A stretch of 64,000 nucleotides of DNA from Paracentrotus lividus (GCA_940671915.1 CALNVZ010003426.1:10912342-10976341); one strand, 5' to 3'; positions 51,087 through 62,431 are shown, counted from the first letter of the stretch. Translations and numbers: made by a program. Notes: generated by a model not told the origin, from the letters alone.

Positions 51087-54000
51087 GGGGAGGTTACTAA
51101 AATGATGTAAATAACCAAAATAATGTGAATTAAATTAATATCATCAGCAGAAAGAGCATGTGTACAGTGTACAATACTATCATGTTTAGATATGTAAGTG
51201 CAATTTACAGTATGTGTACATGTACATGATGACAATTGAAATATAATAAATTTGGCTCTAAATCCGTAGCTGAATTTCATGTTTATTGATGTGAAACCTC
51301 CATTTCCTATTCCTTTAAAGACATACTTCCTTTTAAACATACTGTTTCATGGAAAGAAGGAGTGCATTAAAAAATACCAAAAAGTATGTTTGAACTACAT
51401 GAATTGAATTGAATTTATTAGACTTCACCAGTAAAATGTACATGGTATTTTGTCAACATGTTGAACATAATCAAAGTGCACAAAATATTATAATAGTTAA
51501 TGGTTGTAGTATATATACAAGTATAGTTTTAACATAATCATCATAATCATATTGACATAATTGATTTACAATAATTCATGAATATAGTAATATATACAAA
51601 TAATTCGGGCTTAATCAAGGTGGAAACAAATAATATATCTATAAACAGTTTTCACATAATCATCGTAATCATTTTGACATCATTAATTTACAATAATTCA
51701 TGAATATAGTAATATATATATAAATAATTTTAACATAACCATCGTTATCATATTGACATAATTAATTTACCAGAATTCATGAATATAGTGATAAATACAT
51801 GCAAAATCATATTGACAAATATATACAAGTATAGTTTTAACATAATCATCATATTCATATTGACATAATTGATTTACAATAATTCATGAATATAGTAATA
51901 TATACATATAATTCGACTTATCAAGTGGAAACAAATAATATATCTATAAACAGTTTTAACATAATCATCGTAATCATTTTGACATAGTTAATTTACAATA
52001 ATTAATGATATAGTAATATATATATAAATAATTCTAATATACCATCTAATCATATTGACATATTTAATTTACAATAATTCAGAATATAGTGATAAATACA
52101 TGTACATGTCAAATATATATAATGTATATAAAAAATATTAGATACAAATTTCATGAGTTTTTTCATATATAGTACACTTAAAATTCTCCTCTGATTGTAT
52201 TATTTTCTTGAAGTAATTTAAGCACAAGGTTAATTATATCTTCATTTTCTAGTTTCATTATTTCTATAAATCTGTTTTCGTCACTAAATTCTCTGATTCC
52301 CCCTAAGTATTATATCGGTAAACAGTTTGCCCTTGCTATCCTATATTTTGTACATTCTATCATAAATATGGTATTCGTCCCCAATTTTCCCAGTATTACA
52401 TTCATTACAAATTCTTAGGTGTGATGGAACTTTATTCGGTCTCTGTGTCTGCCGGTTTCTATAGGGAGGTTATGAGAGCTTATTCTTAGGCGACATATGT
52501 TTTGCGTAATTTATAATTGTTTATATGGGTAGGTATTTTTCCTCTCTATATTCCTTTAAATTTCTATATTTCTTAATTTATTTTGTTCGTCCCATAAGCA
52601 TAATCATGGTCTAAGTCATTGTAAATTGACGGTTGTATAGTTCTTTTATTTACTTCTATTTCATCTCCTATAACTGTAGTACTATCAGTAATATCTTTAT
52701 TTGTGCAGCATTCTGTGATACATCTAGATAAGAGTTACATGCCTTAAGTAAATGTCATACATTCCTAACCAACATATACACTGTTTACTTAACATTGATT
52801 TATTTTCTTGGAAGAGTGATATAGTAATGAGTTCTTTTCTAAATTTCGCATACGTGCCCAATATTTGGCTATGATCTGACAGATACTTGTTATTAAGGGT
52901 ATGATCCAACTCTCGGCTAATATTGCTATTTTACTACTCTTTTATTGACACCTATACATTTCGCAACCATTGCATTGAACACTTTCTATATGATTCTTAA
53001 AATATGTTTTGGAATTTCCTTTTCAACTTTGCCAAGCTTTCAAAATTTACCATGAAGGCACCCCAAACCTCTGCACCATAAAAAGTATAGGTTAATGAGA
53101 GAATTAAACAGAACAATTTGCAACTTTAATTTGGGAAACAGTCCCGAAGATTTTAGAAGTTTAAATATTACCTTTTTAGATTTGTGTACCAAATTTACAG
53201 ATGTGTCATTGAAGGTGCCACAATTATTAATGGTAAGGCCTAAATATGTTGCCTGTTTTACTGTTTCTACGTTTTCATCGTTTATTTTGAAAAAATGATG
53301 TTTCAACATCCTTCCTTTTTGTTACAGATTAACATTTTTGTCTTTTTTATATTTACTTCTAATAACCAACTTTTACAGTATATATCAAGTCTATTCAAAG
53401 TTCTGCATTCCGTTTTTCGACTTTGATATCAACACAATATCATCAGCATACATTAAACAGTTAATTGTTTCTATTTATTCTTACAGGATCAGTATCGACT
53501 GTTCCTAGTTCTTGTGGTAAATCGTTCAGGTAAGGTTAAAAAGTGTGGGGCTTATTGTGCATCCTGTTTTACTCCACAATTGGTTTCAAAACATTTCGTC
53601 AATCCGTCATCTAATTGACACTTAGTTTAATTTTTCATACATGTTTGTGATAACTTTATAAAAATTTCCCCAATTCCATACGTCAGCATTTTGTAAAACA
53701 ACCCTTCTCCAAACGCTATCGGAAAGCCTTGCGCTAGATCGACAAAACAGAAGTATACATTTTTCCTTTCGTTACGATCATTTGTCTTACGTATTGTCAA
53801 TATCTTTTTAGAGTAATATATGACTGATGTCTTTGTCCTTCTCTGAACCAATGATTACTACATACATCTTATTTTCTGTAAGGTAGTTTACTATCGTCTA
53901 TTAGAATACTGCAGAACAGCTTTCCAACCGAGTCGACAGACAAATCCCTCTATAATCCCATAATTAGCCTTTTTGAATATGGGACAACATAGCTTTCCGA

Positions 54001-57000
54001 CATCTCTCGAAACTTACCGCTTATTAATATCATGTTAAAGACTTTTGCAAACCTGTGAGAAATGATACTTTCCTGCTTTCAGCATTTCATTTAAAATAGA
54101 ATCACATCCAGGGGCTTATGTGTTTTGAGATTTTGAATACATTTGAATACTTCGTAGGTGTAATAGTGAAGTCCAATGTACAAAGTTTTTGAAGTCCTTC
54201 TTCTTTAATTGATCCTATTATCAAATGATTCTCTCCAAGCGTTTTTTTTTATTCATGAGATTACGAAAGTAGTTGTACCATTCTACAGGCGGGATCTCCC
54301 CCGCGATATGTTTCTTTTTCGAGTGTGATTCATTGAATTTATCTATATTCCACCAATCTTTAGTGTTCGTACTTTCTAATTCTTCTAGTCTTTACAACTT
54401 TTCTGTGTTCCTAGCCTCTAATTTTGCACGCGTAAATCTTTACTTCGCAATTGCCTGTCAAATGGTTCTTGCTGATTCTCTACAAAGCTTCTTAATCTTT
54501 CTGCAAAGCTTGGTTTCTCTTACAATGTAACTTCTTTCCTGTTTTCTTTTACATGTTTTTCGGTATCTTGCCGCATTACCATGTCCAGGATACACTTACT
54601 TAGTTCGTCAACTGCCATGTCATCCCGTTCTCATTTATATACATGACAATGCTTTAATTCTTTCTTGTTTCAGGGTAGTTAAGGCCTTTTCAATTGTTCT
54701 CTACTGAATTGTCCCTGCCATGTATGTATCTGCGACGGATTATTGTCATGTCTCGATCAGGTCGATGATGTATGCCAGACACAATTCAATTGGCAATGAT
54801 CTGAGTAAATTGTTAGTGGTAATACATGAAAAGTTGATTTGATCGAATAGTTCACAATCTGCAATTGATATCTATACACTTGCGTAATCCTTTGCTCCAT
54901 AACATGTGAAGTTACCTAACATCTCAATTCCGTCCATTTAATATCCTACAATCGCATACTTCACAGTTCCAAGACATCCTTCCCCCTCTATCTTGGTCTC
55001 CTTTCTCTAATTACTCTTTCCTTCGTTATAAACAATCATATAATTCACTCCTTAACATGGGATAATTTCCTCTTGATCCATTTATTTCCGAATATATAGA
55101 ATATATCGTATTTATTAATAAAGATATTCTTTATTTAAATATATGGAATATTTAAACGTTGAGTTCTCTGGGTTAATGTAGAGAACAGATATATATAATA
55201 ATAACCTTTTCTCCAATCTAACCCATGCATACTCACTATTTCACAGGTAAAATTTACACTTGATTTATCCACATATATTGCTAGCCCAGATCATGCGTCG
55301 CTTTTTATTTCGTTTTCTATGGTTGTTATTAAATCCATCATATGCATAGAATCATTGTCACTAGCAAACTTCGTTCTGCTAGGCTATAATATCATGATCT
55401 TCAAGCAGGTTCTTAAAGTCTTCAGTTTCTGTGTTAAGTACTTCTTATTCCACTGAATCTACTTTAACTCCATTTATCAATAACATATATCAATACTTCT
55501 CTTCAGTAGCCTTTTAACAAACACCATTTAGATCAGCTATCTACTATCTATTATTCATACGCTTTTCTCAAGCAGCGTCCTTCTACGCTGCTCAGGTTTG
55601 CACGACATTCTCGTTCCGTTATATTGAGATGGTATCTTCATACTTGTATAGTGATTCATTGATATTTCCATTTTCTATTAGATTTGGTGATGTACCATCT
55701 TGACATTCTTTTCCATTTGAACTCCTGTCTTACAATTGTATAACAACACTAACCCGCTCGTTATAAACGGCATTATCGTCTCTTGGGGTACCTAAAGCAC
55801 CACTATCTTTGCCCCCTGAAAATAGTAGGCATTTGTTCACTAGTTTGACCATTCTCCTTGCGCAGTTTATTGCAGAGAGTTTTTGACATCGTAGTTATTT
55901 TCATGTATTATAACATAGTCAAGTCTTCAAAGCACCGATGTTCTCCGGATCTAACCATCCTCTACATCTTCTATTGTGTATTTACATTTTGTAGGTGTAA
56001 TGTTGCGAAAACTTAGTAGGATCAATTGAGTTAATTTGTGAGTTTCCAATCAATAGCACCTTTTCTGTCGATCGTTGATGTTGTTTCTTATTCCATTTTT
56101 TGTTCATTTCTATTATTCCTGTTTCGTTTCATTGATTTCATATACGTCCGTTGGGTAGTCGATCTCAGCGGCATGGCGGAGGTCTTTGCGATGGAACATT
56201 CATAGTGTCATGGTGCTCCGTCGTTCCTGGTGCAGAGGTTGTCCAGTATGGCGTGTTCCGTCGTACCGGATAGCGGAGTTGACCAGTATAGCGGTGCTCC
56301 GTCGTTCCTGGTAGCGGAGGTTGTCCATTATAGCGGTGCTGCTCCGTCGTTCCTGGTAGCGGAGGTTGCCCGGTATGCGCATAGAATCCAAGAGAGGGAT
56401 TTCTATAGTATGGCGGTGTTCCGTCGTTCTGGTGGCGGAGGTTGCCTGGGATGGCGGTGTTCCGTCGTTGAGGTCGGAATTGTTTAGGTTGACGTCTGGT
56501 GCGGATGCGGGAGGAGAAGTAGCTTTTGGATGAGGCGTTGATGATGTCGATTTTTCTGGATCTTTTGGGGCTGCTGCATCTCTGTAGCTTTTCCTGTCAC
56601 TCTCCATTTATCATTATTTCTCATGCTCCGATTGCCATTGGATCTTATGCTCATGTTTTCATCCTGTAATTTATATTCTTTCCTGCTTTTTCTAATGATA
56701 TATTCCCATTCCATTTCATTGCGTAAGCGGGCACTTGTTCGTCTGCCTTTTCATGAACTTGCGATATGTTTTGCTTCCTGTTCTGCGCTTTTATTATTAT
56801 ATGTTGCTCTCTAATCCTCAAATCGGGCTCGCTGTCTTTGAGTGCATTCTTACTTTACCAATCGATATATCTCTCAGGGTTTTATTTCTTGTTGTAAGCT
56901 CATATTGTCTTGTTTAGCTCGGTTGTATTAGTTGTTTGGTCATTATCTTTGAATAGAAACTTTTTATACACTGGACGATTTGCTTCTCCATGTTAGCGAT

Positions 57001-58737
57001 TAGGGGTATTATATCATTGTCCCCTTTCCCTTTCATTGTGTCTTTGTTGCCGTGTTTTTCTAAGGCCAGGATAATGTTTTCATCTGCCTTCTCGCAGTTC
57101 GGGCATTAAACTTGGCTGCCGAGAACTTGCTATAATATGATAACATGTATGCAGGTATTCCTGTGCAACCCAAATGATAACTCAGCTGACATTTTTTGTG
57201 GTTGCATTGGATCATATGTTCATCTGGGGGGTTCTGACAAACAGGGCATATTCCATATCCATCTGATTTTTGTTGTTGAGACAGAGATTGAGATTGATCA
57301 GTGCTTAGTTCATCATCAATGTCAGTATGATTATTTGCCATGGTTCAGTATATACCCGTATAGGTTGTATGCACCAGTGAGCATGAATGAGTATATTGGC
57401 TTACCGTGGTCAACATGGAGGTATACCGCTGTCAGCATTTGAGAATCCAAAAGTTTTGAAAGCTTTGGTATGGTAAAATCAAGGCATAATCTCACACAAA
57501 ATCCATATAAAAGTTTCACTGGTATACAATAAGCAACTTGGTAATAGCAGTATCAGTAGTAATCCAGCAAATATATATGATTTCACGGTATGTATGCGAC
57601 AAACGCCATAAGTGTGAGTAATGCTCACAATGTATCATTGTGGGTATACAAGGCTTTGTTAATCCAATAATTTTCAAAAATCAAATTTTCAATACCACCG
57701 CATGAACTGTTCGTTGCTTTTCTTTAATAAGGATATTAAAGTGAGTATTAAAAAAAATACATTTTTAATGGATACGGACAATCATGAGTTCTTACATTAT
57801 GATTATTCAAGAGAATAGGAAATCTACATGTACACCGAATGTTTATAAAAACAAAAAAATTACAAGTGCCAAAGGATTTTGGTAAAAATCATTTTAAAGC
57901 AAAGCATTATCAAAAGTAGGATAAGGAGATCCAGGGGAGTGTTTCAATAAGTCGTTTGTAAAGTTACGAATGACTTTGAGAATAATTCCAATCATATCGC
58001 ACAAGAAGTAAAGTTCTTATAAATGCATAAAGTAATTCATAACATACGAATCACTCAGAGAATCACAGTCGGGTACATTGTAGACATCCTGTTAATACAC
58101 ACATGCTCGCCACTTGCAAATTATAGTTGTGGCTTTCAATATTAAAGTGTGGTTTCCTGCAAGTGTTTTTAATTGCATTTGACAATACAAGCAGTCTACT
58201 GCATGTTAAGATTTCATAAGCAATTTTAGCCATGGTTCAGGGATATTTTGCTGCCCGAGCCGCTTTTATACCCCTCACAAAAAGAGAGAGAGAGAGAAAG
58301 ACAGAAACATTGCAGGCCTGGCAACAGCCCCTGCGTTCTTCTCATACTATATTGAAATAACTCACATTTCATTTTAATTGGACTCTGTTTTCATATAACA
58401 AATTTAAAAAGAGCCCCCTTTCTTTACCCCCCCCCCCCCAATCCCCAAAGACAGAGAGAGAGAGAGAGAAAAATTGCAGGCCTGGTAACAGCCCCTGCGT
58501 TCTTCTCATATTACACGCTAAAATGACTCATATACCTTTTTAATTGGACTCAGTTTTCATGTAAAATTTTTAAAAAGAGCCTCCTTTCTTCCCCACCACA
58601 AAAGGGAAATACTTGTTGACTGGTTACACGAATGTTAAGAGTTAGGGGCTTACCTTAAAGCTGTCATGATTAGATTGGATACATCTTACAGAACATACAG
58701 ACACGGCTGTCTTCCCTGTCGGCGAGAGGTGTAAGAT
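44161..58737 (-). CDS. BCAT2: branched-chain amino-acid aminotransferase (BCAT), 5' end missing
   Basis: PLP-dependent fold-type IV aminotransferase. It reversibly moves the amino group of Leu, Ile and Val to 2-oxoglutarate, the first step of their catabolism. Nine exons, minus-strand join: 58737-58654, 51028-50828, 50055-49945, 49430-49311, 48831-48668, 47818-47590, 46650-46582, 44883-44737, 44250-44161. They give 404 residues to the stop, all junctions GT-AG and in phase. Motifs: [19 protein letters not shown] with the PLP Lys at 48678-48676; [16 protein letters not shown], whose CxxC is the redox pair of animal BCATs; and IPTMDNG. Exon 58654-58737 aligns with the end of the mitochondrial leader but has no Met, so the start is upstream, unseen. 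A mitochondrial location is inferred from this. The acidic C-terminal tail is longer than in human BCAT2. Confidence 0.93.
44318..44730. repeat. (AG)n-rich intronic repeats
   Basis: Several blocks of GAGA and AGAAAGACAG in the last BCAT intron. They have an approximate higher-order unit containing AAATACAGAAAGAGAG. Open frames across them on the minus strand are Ser/Leu/Phe artefacts. Confidence 0.85.
44737..44883 (-). CDS. BCAT2: BCAT exon with CxxC motif
   Basis: 49 codons. [19 protein letters not shown], then [14 protein letters not shown], typical of the C-terminal BCAT domain. Acceptor CTCACAG, donor ATTCAG|GTACAT, phase 0 to 0. Confidence 0.94.
45120..45410 (-). mobile_element. 5'-truncated LINE 3' end
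   Basis: A 77-codon open frame (45407-45174) contains [37 protein letters not shown] and WKNMIAKVF, the C-terminal tail I recall from animal LINE reverse transcriptases. After the stop the sequence runs into ATAGAATAGAATAG, a likely 3' microsatellite tail. Only the end of the element is present, inside a BCAT intron. Confidence 0.75.
45582..45734. mobile_element. small foldback element
   Basis: Inverted ends AAGGCGCGGTCCGGTCCCAC and GTGGGACCGGGCCTTTA; short AT-rich core containing AATTAATTACGC. Confidence 0.72.
46582..46650 (-). CDS. BCAT2: BCAT exon ([12 protein letters not shown])
   Basis: 23 codons. [19 protein letters not shown] matches the segment before the FGxGTAC loop. Acceptor TTGTCACAG, donor AAAAGG|GTAAGT, phase 0 to 0. 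Confidence 0.9.
46849..47534. mobile_element. composite nested foldback: two family-M copies around an inner palindrome
   Basis: Family M copies at 46849-47080 and 47321-47534 flank an inner element of about 240 bp with its own inverted ends (GTGTGATTCATCACATC...AAAATGAGACA and complement). The total is nearly 690 bp in a BCAT intron. Confidence 0.8.
47590..47818 (-). CDS. BCAT2: BCAT exon with EVGTMNIF
   Basis: [36 protein letters not shown] and [20 protein letters not shown]: substrate and PLP-phosphate region. Acceptor TTTTTCAG, donor GAATGG|GTGAGT, phase 2 to 0. Confidence 0.95.
47900..48143. repeat. dispersed repeat K, copy 2 (with internal duplication)
   Basis: AGGGTTCCCACA plus AAATTTGAAAACAGAATTCC occurs twice (47901 and 48031) and the element ends CTGTGGGAACC. 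Related to 14180-14406. Confidence 0.65.
48351..48593. mobile_element. MITE-like repeat family J, copy 2
   Basis: Inverse of 3760-4018: starts TAACCCTTTCATTACCAGG and shares AGAGAGGGCGCTTCCTTGC and ACCAGTGTTCTATGGTGCC. Confidence 0.72.
48668..48831 (-). CDS. BCAT2: BCAT exon with catalytic lysine
   Basis: [20 protein letters not shown] to [14 protein letters not shown]; the Lys of FAKMG (48678-48676) is at the position that forms the PLP Schiff base. Acceptor TTTCGCCAG, donor GGGCAG|GTAAGC, phase 0 to 2. Confidence 0.95.
49311..49430 (-). CDS. BCAT2: BCAT exon ([15 protein letters not shown])
   Basis: 40 codons, [20 protein letters not shown] then [18 protein letters not shown]. Acceptor TTTTTCACAG, donor ACAGAG|GTGAGA, phase 0 to 0. 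Confidence 0.95.
49945..50055 (-). CDS. BCAT2: BCAT exon ([10 protein letters not shown])
   Basis: 37 codons, [20 protein letters not shown] to ERAALP; the Arg/Phe region shapes the active site in the family. Acceptor GATTGTAG, donor TTACCG|GTAAGC, phase 0 to 0. Confidence 0.95.
50828..51028 (-). CDS. BCAT2: BCAT exon ([10 protein letters not shown]...LHPACS)
   Basis: 67 codons, [20 protein letters not shown], then [16 protein letters not shown] and [18 protein letters not shown]. Acceptor TTATCCTAG preceded by a pure (CT)n tract; donor ATCTGT|GTGAGT, phase 0 to 0. Confidence 0.94.
51035..51087 (-). repeat. (CT)n microsatellite acting as polypyrimidine tract
   Basis: On the plus strand (AG)n; in the sense of BCAT a CT run lies directly upstream of the 3' splice site at 51028/51029. 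Confidence 0.85.
51495..52110. repeat. AT-rich tandem repeats in LINE 3' region
   Basis: Units containing ATTTACAATAATTCATGAATA and CATAATCATCGTAATCATTTT repeat five or six times. A longer word with GTGGAAACAAATAATATATC occurs at about 51620 and 51925, marking a higher-order unit near 310 bp. Confidence 0.75.
53040..53851 (-). pseudogene. LINE reverse transcriptase remnant
   Basis: Blocks in several frames: [20 protein letters not shown] near 53760-53700 (first RT aspartate block), a [20 protein letters not shown] block near 53560-53520, the YADD catalytic box at 53450-53439, and [18 protein letters not shown] at 53260-53200. At least two frame changes separate them. Confidence 0.83.
55130..55420 (-). 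pseudogene. LINE endonuclease remnant
   Basis: Broken frames with EDHDIIAL, [17 protein letters not shown] and [14 protein letters not shown] words, in the order expected for an apurinic-endonuclease domain. Assignment rests partly on position between the ORF1 and RT parts. Confidence 0.5.
55720..56080 (-). pseudogene. LINE ORF1, SGNH esterase-like remnant
   Basis: [20 protein letters not shown] near 56070-56010, [14 protein letters not shown] near 55920-55880, then [18 protein letters not shown] near 55795-55745. These match the order of the esterase domain found in CR1/L2 ORF1 proteins. Stops and frameshifts lie between. Confidence 0.65.
56200..56607 (-). pseudogene. LINE ORF1, linker with Arg-rich minisatellite
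   Basis: 135-codon open stretch: a Ser/Pro/Ala/Thr-rich part, then about six repeats of [12 protein letters not shown] type encoded by 45-51-bp units. Confidence 0.6.
57060..57341 (-). pseudogene. LINE ORF1, PHD-like finger
   Basis: 93-codon open frame from [10 protein letters not shown]. Finger CPVC...CNHKKC...YHLGC (positions about 57259-57150) has the spacing of the first part of a PHD finger; the last cysteines are lost, and the frame changes after PAYMLSYYS. Confidence 0.65.
57501..58270. other. BCAT intron, no gene
   Basis: AT-rich; may include the LINE 5' UTR on the left. A GGGGAGTGTTTCAATAAGTC segment at 57935 recalls the ends of the foldback families. Confidence 0.45.
58272..58600. 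repeat. tandem duplication, two ~165-bp units
   Basis: Units at 58272-58437 and 58440-58600 share GCAGGCCTGG, AACAGCCCCTGCGTTCTTCT and TTTTTAATTGGACTC, with a GA-repeat at the start of each. Close to the 3' side of the BCAT exon at 58654. Confidence 0.85.
58654..58737 (-). CDS. BCAT2: BCAT exon, probable end of mitochondrial leader
   Basis: 28 codons without Met or stop, [20 protein letters not shown] then QSNHDSFK. It joins in phase 0 to YSELQIEP, as the human leader joins its DLQLEMTQKP. Acceptor TTTGTCTCTAG, donor TTTAAG|GTAAGC. The Arg/Lys-containing, Glu/Asp-poor start fits a transit peptide. The initiating exon was not found. Confidence 0.82.
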
Positions 58738-60082
58738 CTAGAGACAAAAATAGAGAATCGTGACAATTAGAAAGTGAATATTGTAAAGTAAATGTGGATA
58801 GCTTTATAAAGATAATATATTAATATAATATATTAATATAATATAATTAATATATTCTTTTGCATGAAATAGAAATAAAATCTCTGAGATGACTACAGGG
58901 AGGAGAAAAACGAAGACCTAATAATCACTAACTTCATGTATTAATACACATTCATTGATTCTCTTGCATTTTTTAAAGCAAATTTAAACTTCAGTATACA
59001 CTCTAAAAGCTAAAGAACAAAAATATTATCTCAATAAATCACATGTTAATATTTTTTCTAAAATAAAAAGATAATTGATATCAATGTGAAAATCAAAAGC
59101 AGAATTATTTAACCCTCTGGAAAACCTTGTATGTACATTTATTGGTGTAAACAAAAAGCGCAAGCACCCTGTTGCATATATTCAATGGGATCAATTCTCA
59201 TCCTTTACTCAGACTTCTCACACCCTTTATTGTCAACAAATGAAGCACATCAGTATTGATTAATTGTTTAATTTTAGATGAGAGAAATCAATTCTTTATC
59301 CCTGAAAACATCTGGTCCAGACCTGGCACCAGCTGAACACATATTCTGTTAGCTTATATTTTGTTTGTCAATGGTTAGAAATTACGGTACATGTATGCTG
59401 AAATCAGACGGTCATGTATGCCATTCACAGTCAGGTTTTCAAATTTACATCAGCCATTCAGCGGAGAGGAGAAAACGTTTCTACAACCTAGGTACATTGT
59501 ACGTTTTCTTGAATCTTTTCCTTCTTCTCTTTACTTCTTTTATCTTTTCCCTCTTGAAGCTTGGATCTTTTCCTTCTTCCTCTTTTTCCTTTCTTCTGTT
59601 CTCTGTTTTTCTTTTCTCCCTCTCCATCTTTTCTACTATTGTTTTTCAGGACAGCCCCGTTGCTGTCGCTGAGTTTGAGCCTATTTGGCATATTAATCAT
59701 GTCATGTGACAGTTGACATAGAACATTACATGCACATACATTGTACATGTATAACTCCACATCCAAGTGTAAATTGCATTTTGCCAACATCTATCTGTAA
59801 AGCCCACCTTCAGCCCCTTTAAGTTTACATGTATGTACATTCAGTTCAATACAACCGTTCTATTTTCTGACTTATAGTAACCTGCATCCACTGCATCCAC
59901 TAACCCTCTCTCCCAAAAAAATTTTAAGCATAACTGTAAGGTTTTAGGATAGGGTGTCAGGGTGATTCACTCAATGGAAAGGCTCCAAAATACCCTCATA
60001 AAATTTTAATTTCTATTTGGATGAATAGATTTACATATAGTTTTGCAAGCATAGCATCAACCGAGTTACATGCACTCTGCAT
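58738..60082. other. BCAT first intron, no gene
   Basis: AT-rich intron with an ATTAATAT repeat at 58817-58855 and a TCTTTTCCTTCTTC-rich tract at 59512-59635. No start exon recognised. Confidence 0.45.
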
Positions 60083-61243
60083 TTCAACTAAAGAAGATTT
60101 ATTCCTGTTTTTCTGCTTCACATGTCATCCACAACAAAGCTGAAAAGAAATGTTTGTGTTTGTTCATAATGGATTGAGTATGAACTGATTTTTCAACAGT
60201 ACTCAAGGCCAGACTGTTGTTACAAAAACAACCAAATGTTTGCCTAAGGCACCCCACAAAAAATACCCAAAATAGATGGATAATAAAGATCACGTGGCCA
60301 TGTATCCAAGACCAGACTCTTGTTGAGAAACTACCAGGTTTGTCCGACGCCATGACAGTTGCCCTGGTAACAACTGCTCCCCTGTATACATAATTTCCAT
60401 ACACTAATCAAATGACTAACTTCAGCCCTGGAATTAACACTTAGGCCTACCCCACGCTAAACCTAAACCTCACAAGATAATTAAAGATACATCTAGTGTA
60501 GAGGGAGAGCTGAACAAATGTATTGTGAGTTTCCTCTTTAATATTTTCCTGCTATTTACGTAAAATATCAATGCTCCACTTTAAAGGATTGATCTTCAAT
60601 TGCCCAAATATTCACAATATGACCCAAAATATACCCATAAGAGCTGAAATGTTCGGGCTGAACATTTTGTGTAGTCCGATGTACATGTATGCATTTCTAT
60701 GTGCATTGCATACAGAACTTGGTTAATTTTTTAACATTATCACACAATAATGCTTTATAGGTGAACTGTTATCGACCTTTCCACTTTCAGACAGTGTCTT
60801 CTACATTTTAATCCCATGACCAGAAGAATAATTTCACTCCAAAGGATATTTATTACGGAGATCCATTTCACATCTCCTCCAAAACAAAGCTGAATAAATT
60901 TTTTTTTAGTTTGCTCATATTAACAAACTGGGTATGAAACTGATTTGTCAACATTACCCAAGGCCAGACTACATGTATTGTAACAAAGAACCAAATGTTT
61001 GCCCAAGTTCATGTTCATGGTTAATTTTTCAATTTGAATGGGAACATGAATCATCATACAAAACGCAATTACTAAAACATAGGTTGCGTGAACTCATGGT
61101 TCTAATTTCTGGTAGTAAATTATAAAATTTCAGATCTCCATTCTCAGGAAAAAGGTGCGTTTTAATTGACGATCAGCTCCAATTTTATGACCAATAAACA
61201 CAGTGTATAGCAAATTCAGGTGAGTTTGTTTGTTGGAATCATC

Positions 61244-61474
61244 CACTGTATTCGCTGCTATTTTCGCACGATCAATTTTCGCGCTGAGCGGCCTTAAAAC
61301 ATGTTCACAGGTTATAAATACGGGCTACATGTTTGTAAGCTTGCAACTGAACCTATTCAATACATGCATAAGAAACCATGACCATATATTCGGGGGGTTT
61401 TAGATTCGCGTCTGCTGCTCTTTGCGCGAAATACGCGAAAATTAATGTACACAATTTTTTTTATGAATACAGTA
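61244..61474. mobile_element. foldback family M, copy 4
   Basis: ACTGTATTCGCTGCTATTTT to GAATACAGTA, inserted after TTGGAATCATCC in the second duplication unit. Confidence 0.8.
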
Positions 61475-62431
61475 TGTGACTGACATCTTGTAACCTCCAA
61501 AAGGTCTCCCTAAGTTATTAAAAAAAAGGTTTATGAGGTGTCCTGAATTGGGGTACGGGATCCAGTTTTGCCATTGCCAATGCCACCAAGTGTTTCAATA
61601 ATATTCCATGAATTACAGTATATACTGCTTTTACAAAATATCTATGGCATTGCATCATTATCAACTTTAATACAGGATCCTGATCCTGATCAATATCATG
61701 TGCCAATCAGGATCCTGAAAGGTGATAAAATTAATACAAAACCTTAATATATTTGCAACACCTAAATTGATTTCAGAGGGCTTAGCACCTGAACCCTAAA
61801 CCGACCATTGACCTTAGTCTTGAACCCACCCTCCATCACAAGATTTATAGGATGAAGTTGTCGGGGAAAAAAAAGGGTATTTTGGGAAATGCCCTTATAA
61901 AATACCCTCATAAAAAAAAAATTATTTGTATTTTGATGTATTGATGTACATTTAGTTTGGGAAGCAGAGCATAAGCCGAGCTTCAGGCACTCTGCATTTA
62001 AACTAAAGGAGATTTATTCCGTTGTTTCTGCTACAAATGTCATCCACAACAAAGCTGAATATATGGACATGTTTTTGTTTGCTCATAACGGATTGGGTAT
62101 GAATTTTCCAACATTGCCTAAGGCCAGACTGTTGTTGGCAAAAAACCAAATGTTTGCCCAAGGCACGCCACACAACGATTCCATAACATTTGCTCCGCCG
62201 CCAATTGCTCCGCTATAAATTCCAAACACTAATTGAATTTTAACCTTGGACTTATACCCTACCAACAAAGTCCTATTCAACTGTAACCCTAACACTAACC
62301 CTACATGTATATCCTTGACAAAATAAAGCCCTAAGCAACTGTTGCGGTTCTGAGTGAATGTTGTGTCACCCACATACATTTTAATAACATAATCAACTTC
62401 ATGTGGCCCTACCAACTACCAAATGTTTGTC

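Larger units (their letters stand above)
51401..57500 (-). mobile_element. decayed full-length LINE, CR1/L2 type
   Basis: A non-LTR retrotransposon in the same orientation as BCAT, within its large intron. In element order: a PHD-like finger (57259-57150), an Arg-rich repeated stretch (56440-56200), an SGNH-esterase-like segment (56080-55720), endonuclease remnants (about 55420-55130), reverse-transcriptase blocks (53851-53040), and an AT-rich 3' region ending in AATTCAATTCAATTC at 51401. PHD and esterase domains in ORF1 are known from CR1-like elements. Frames are broken in many places, so it is dead. The right boundary is approximate. Confidence 0.8.
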
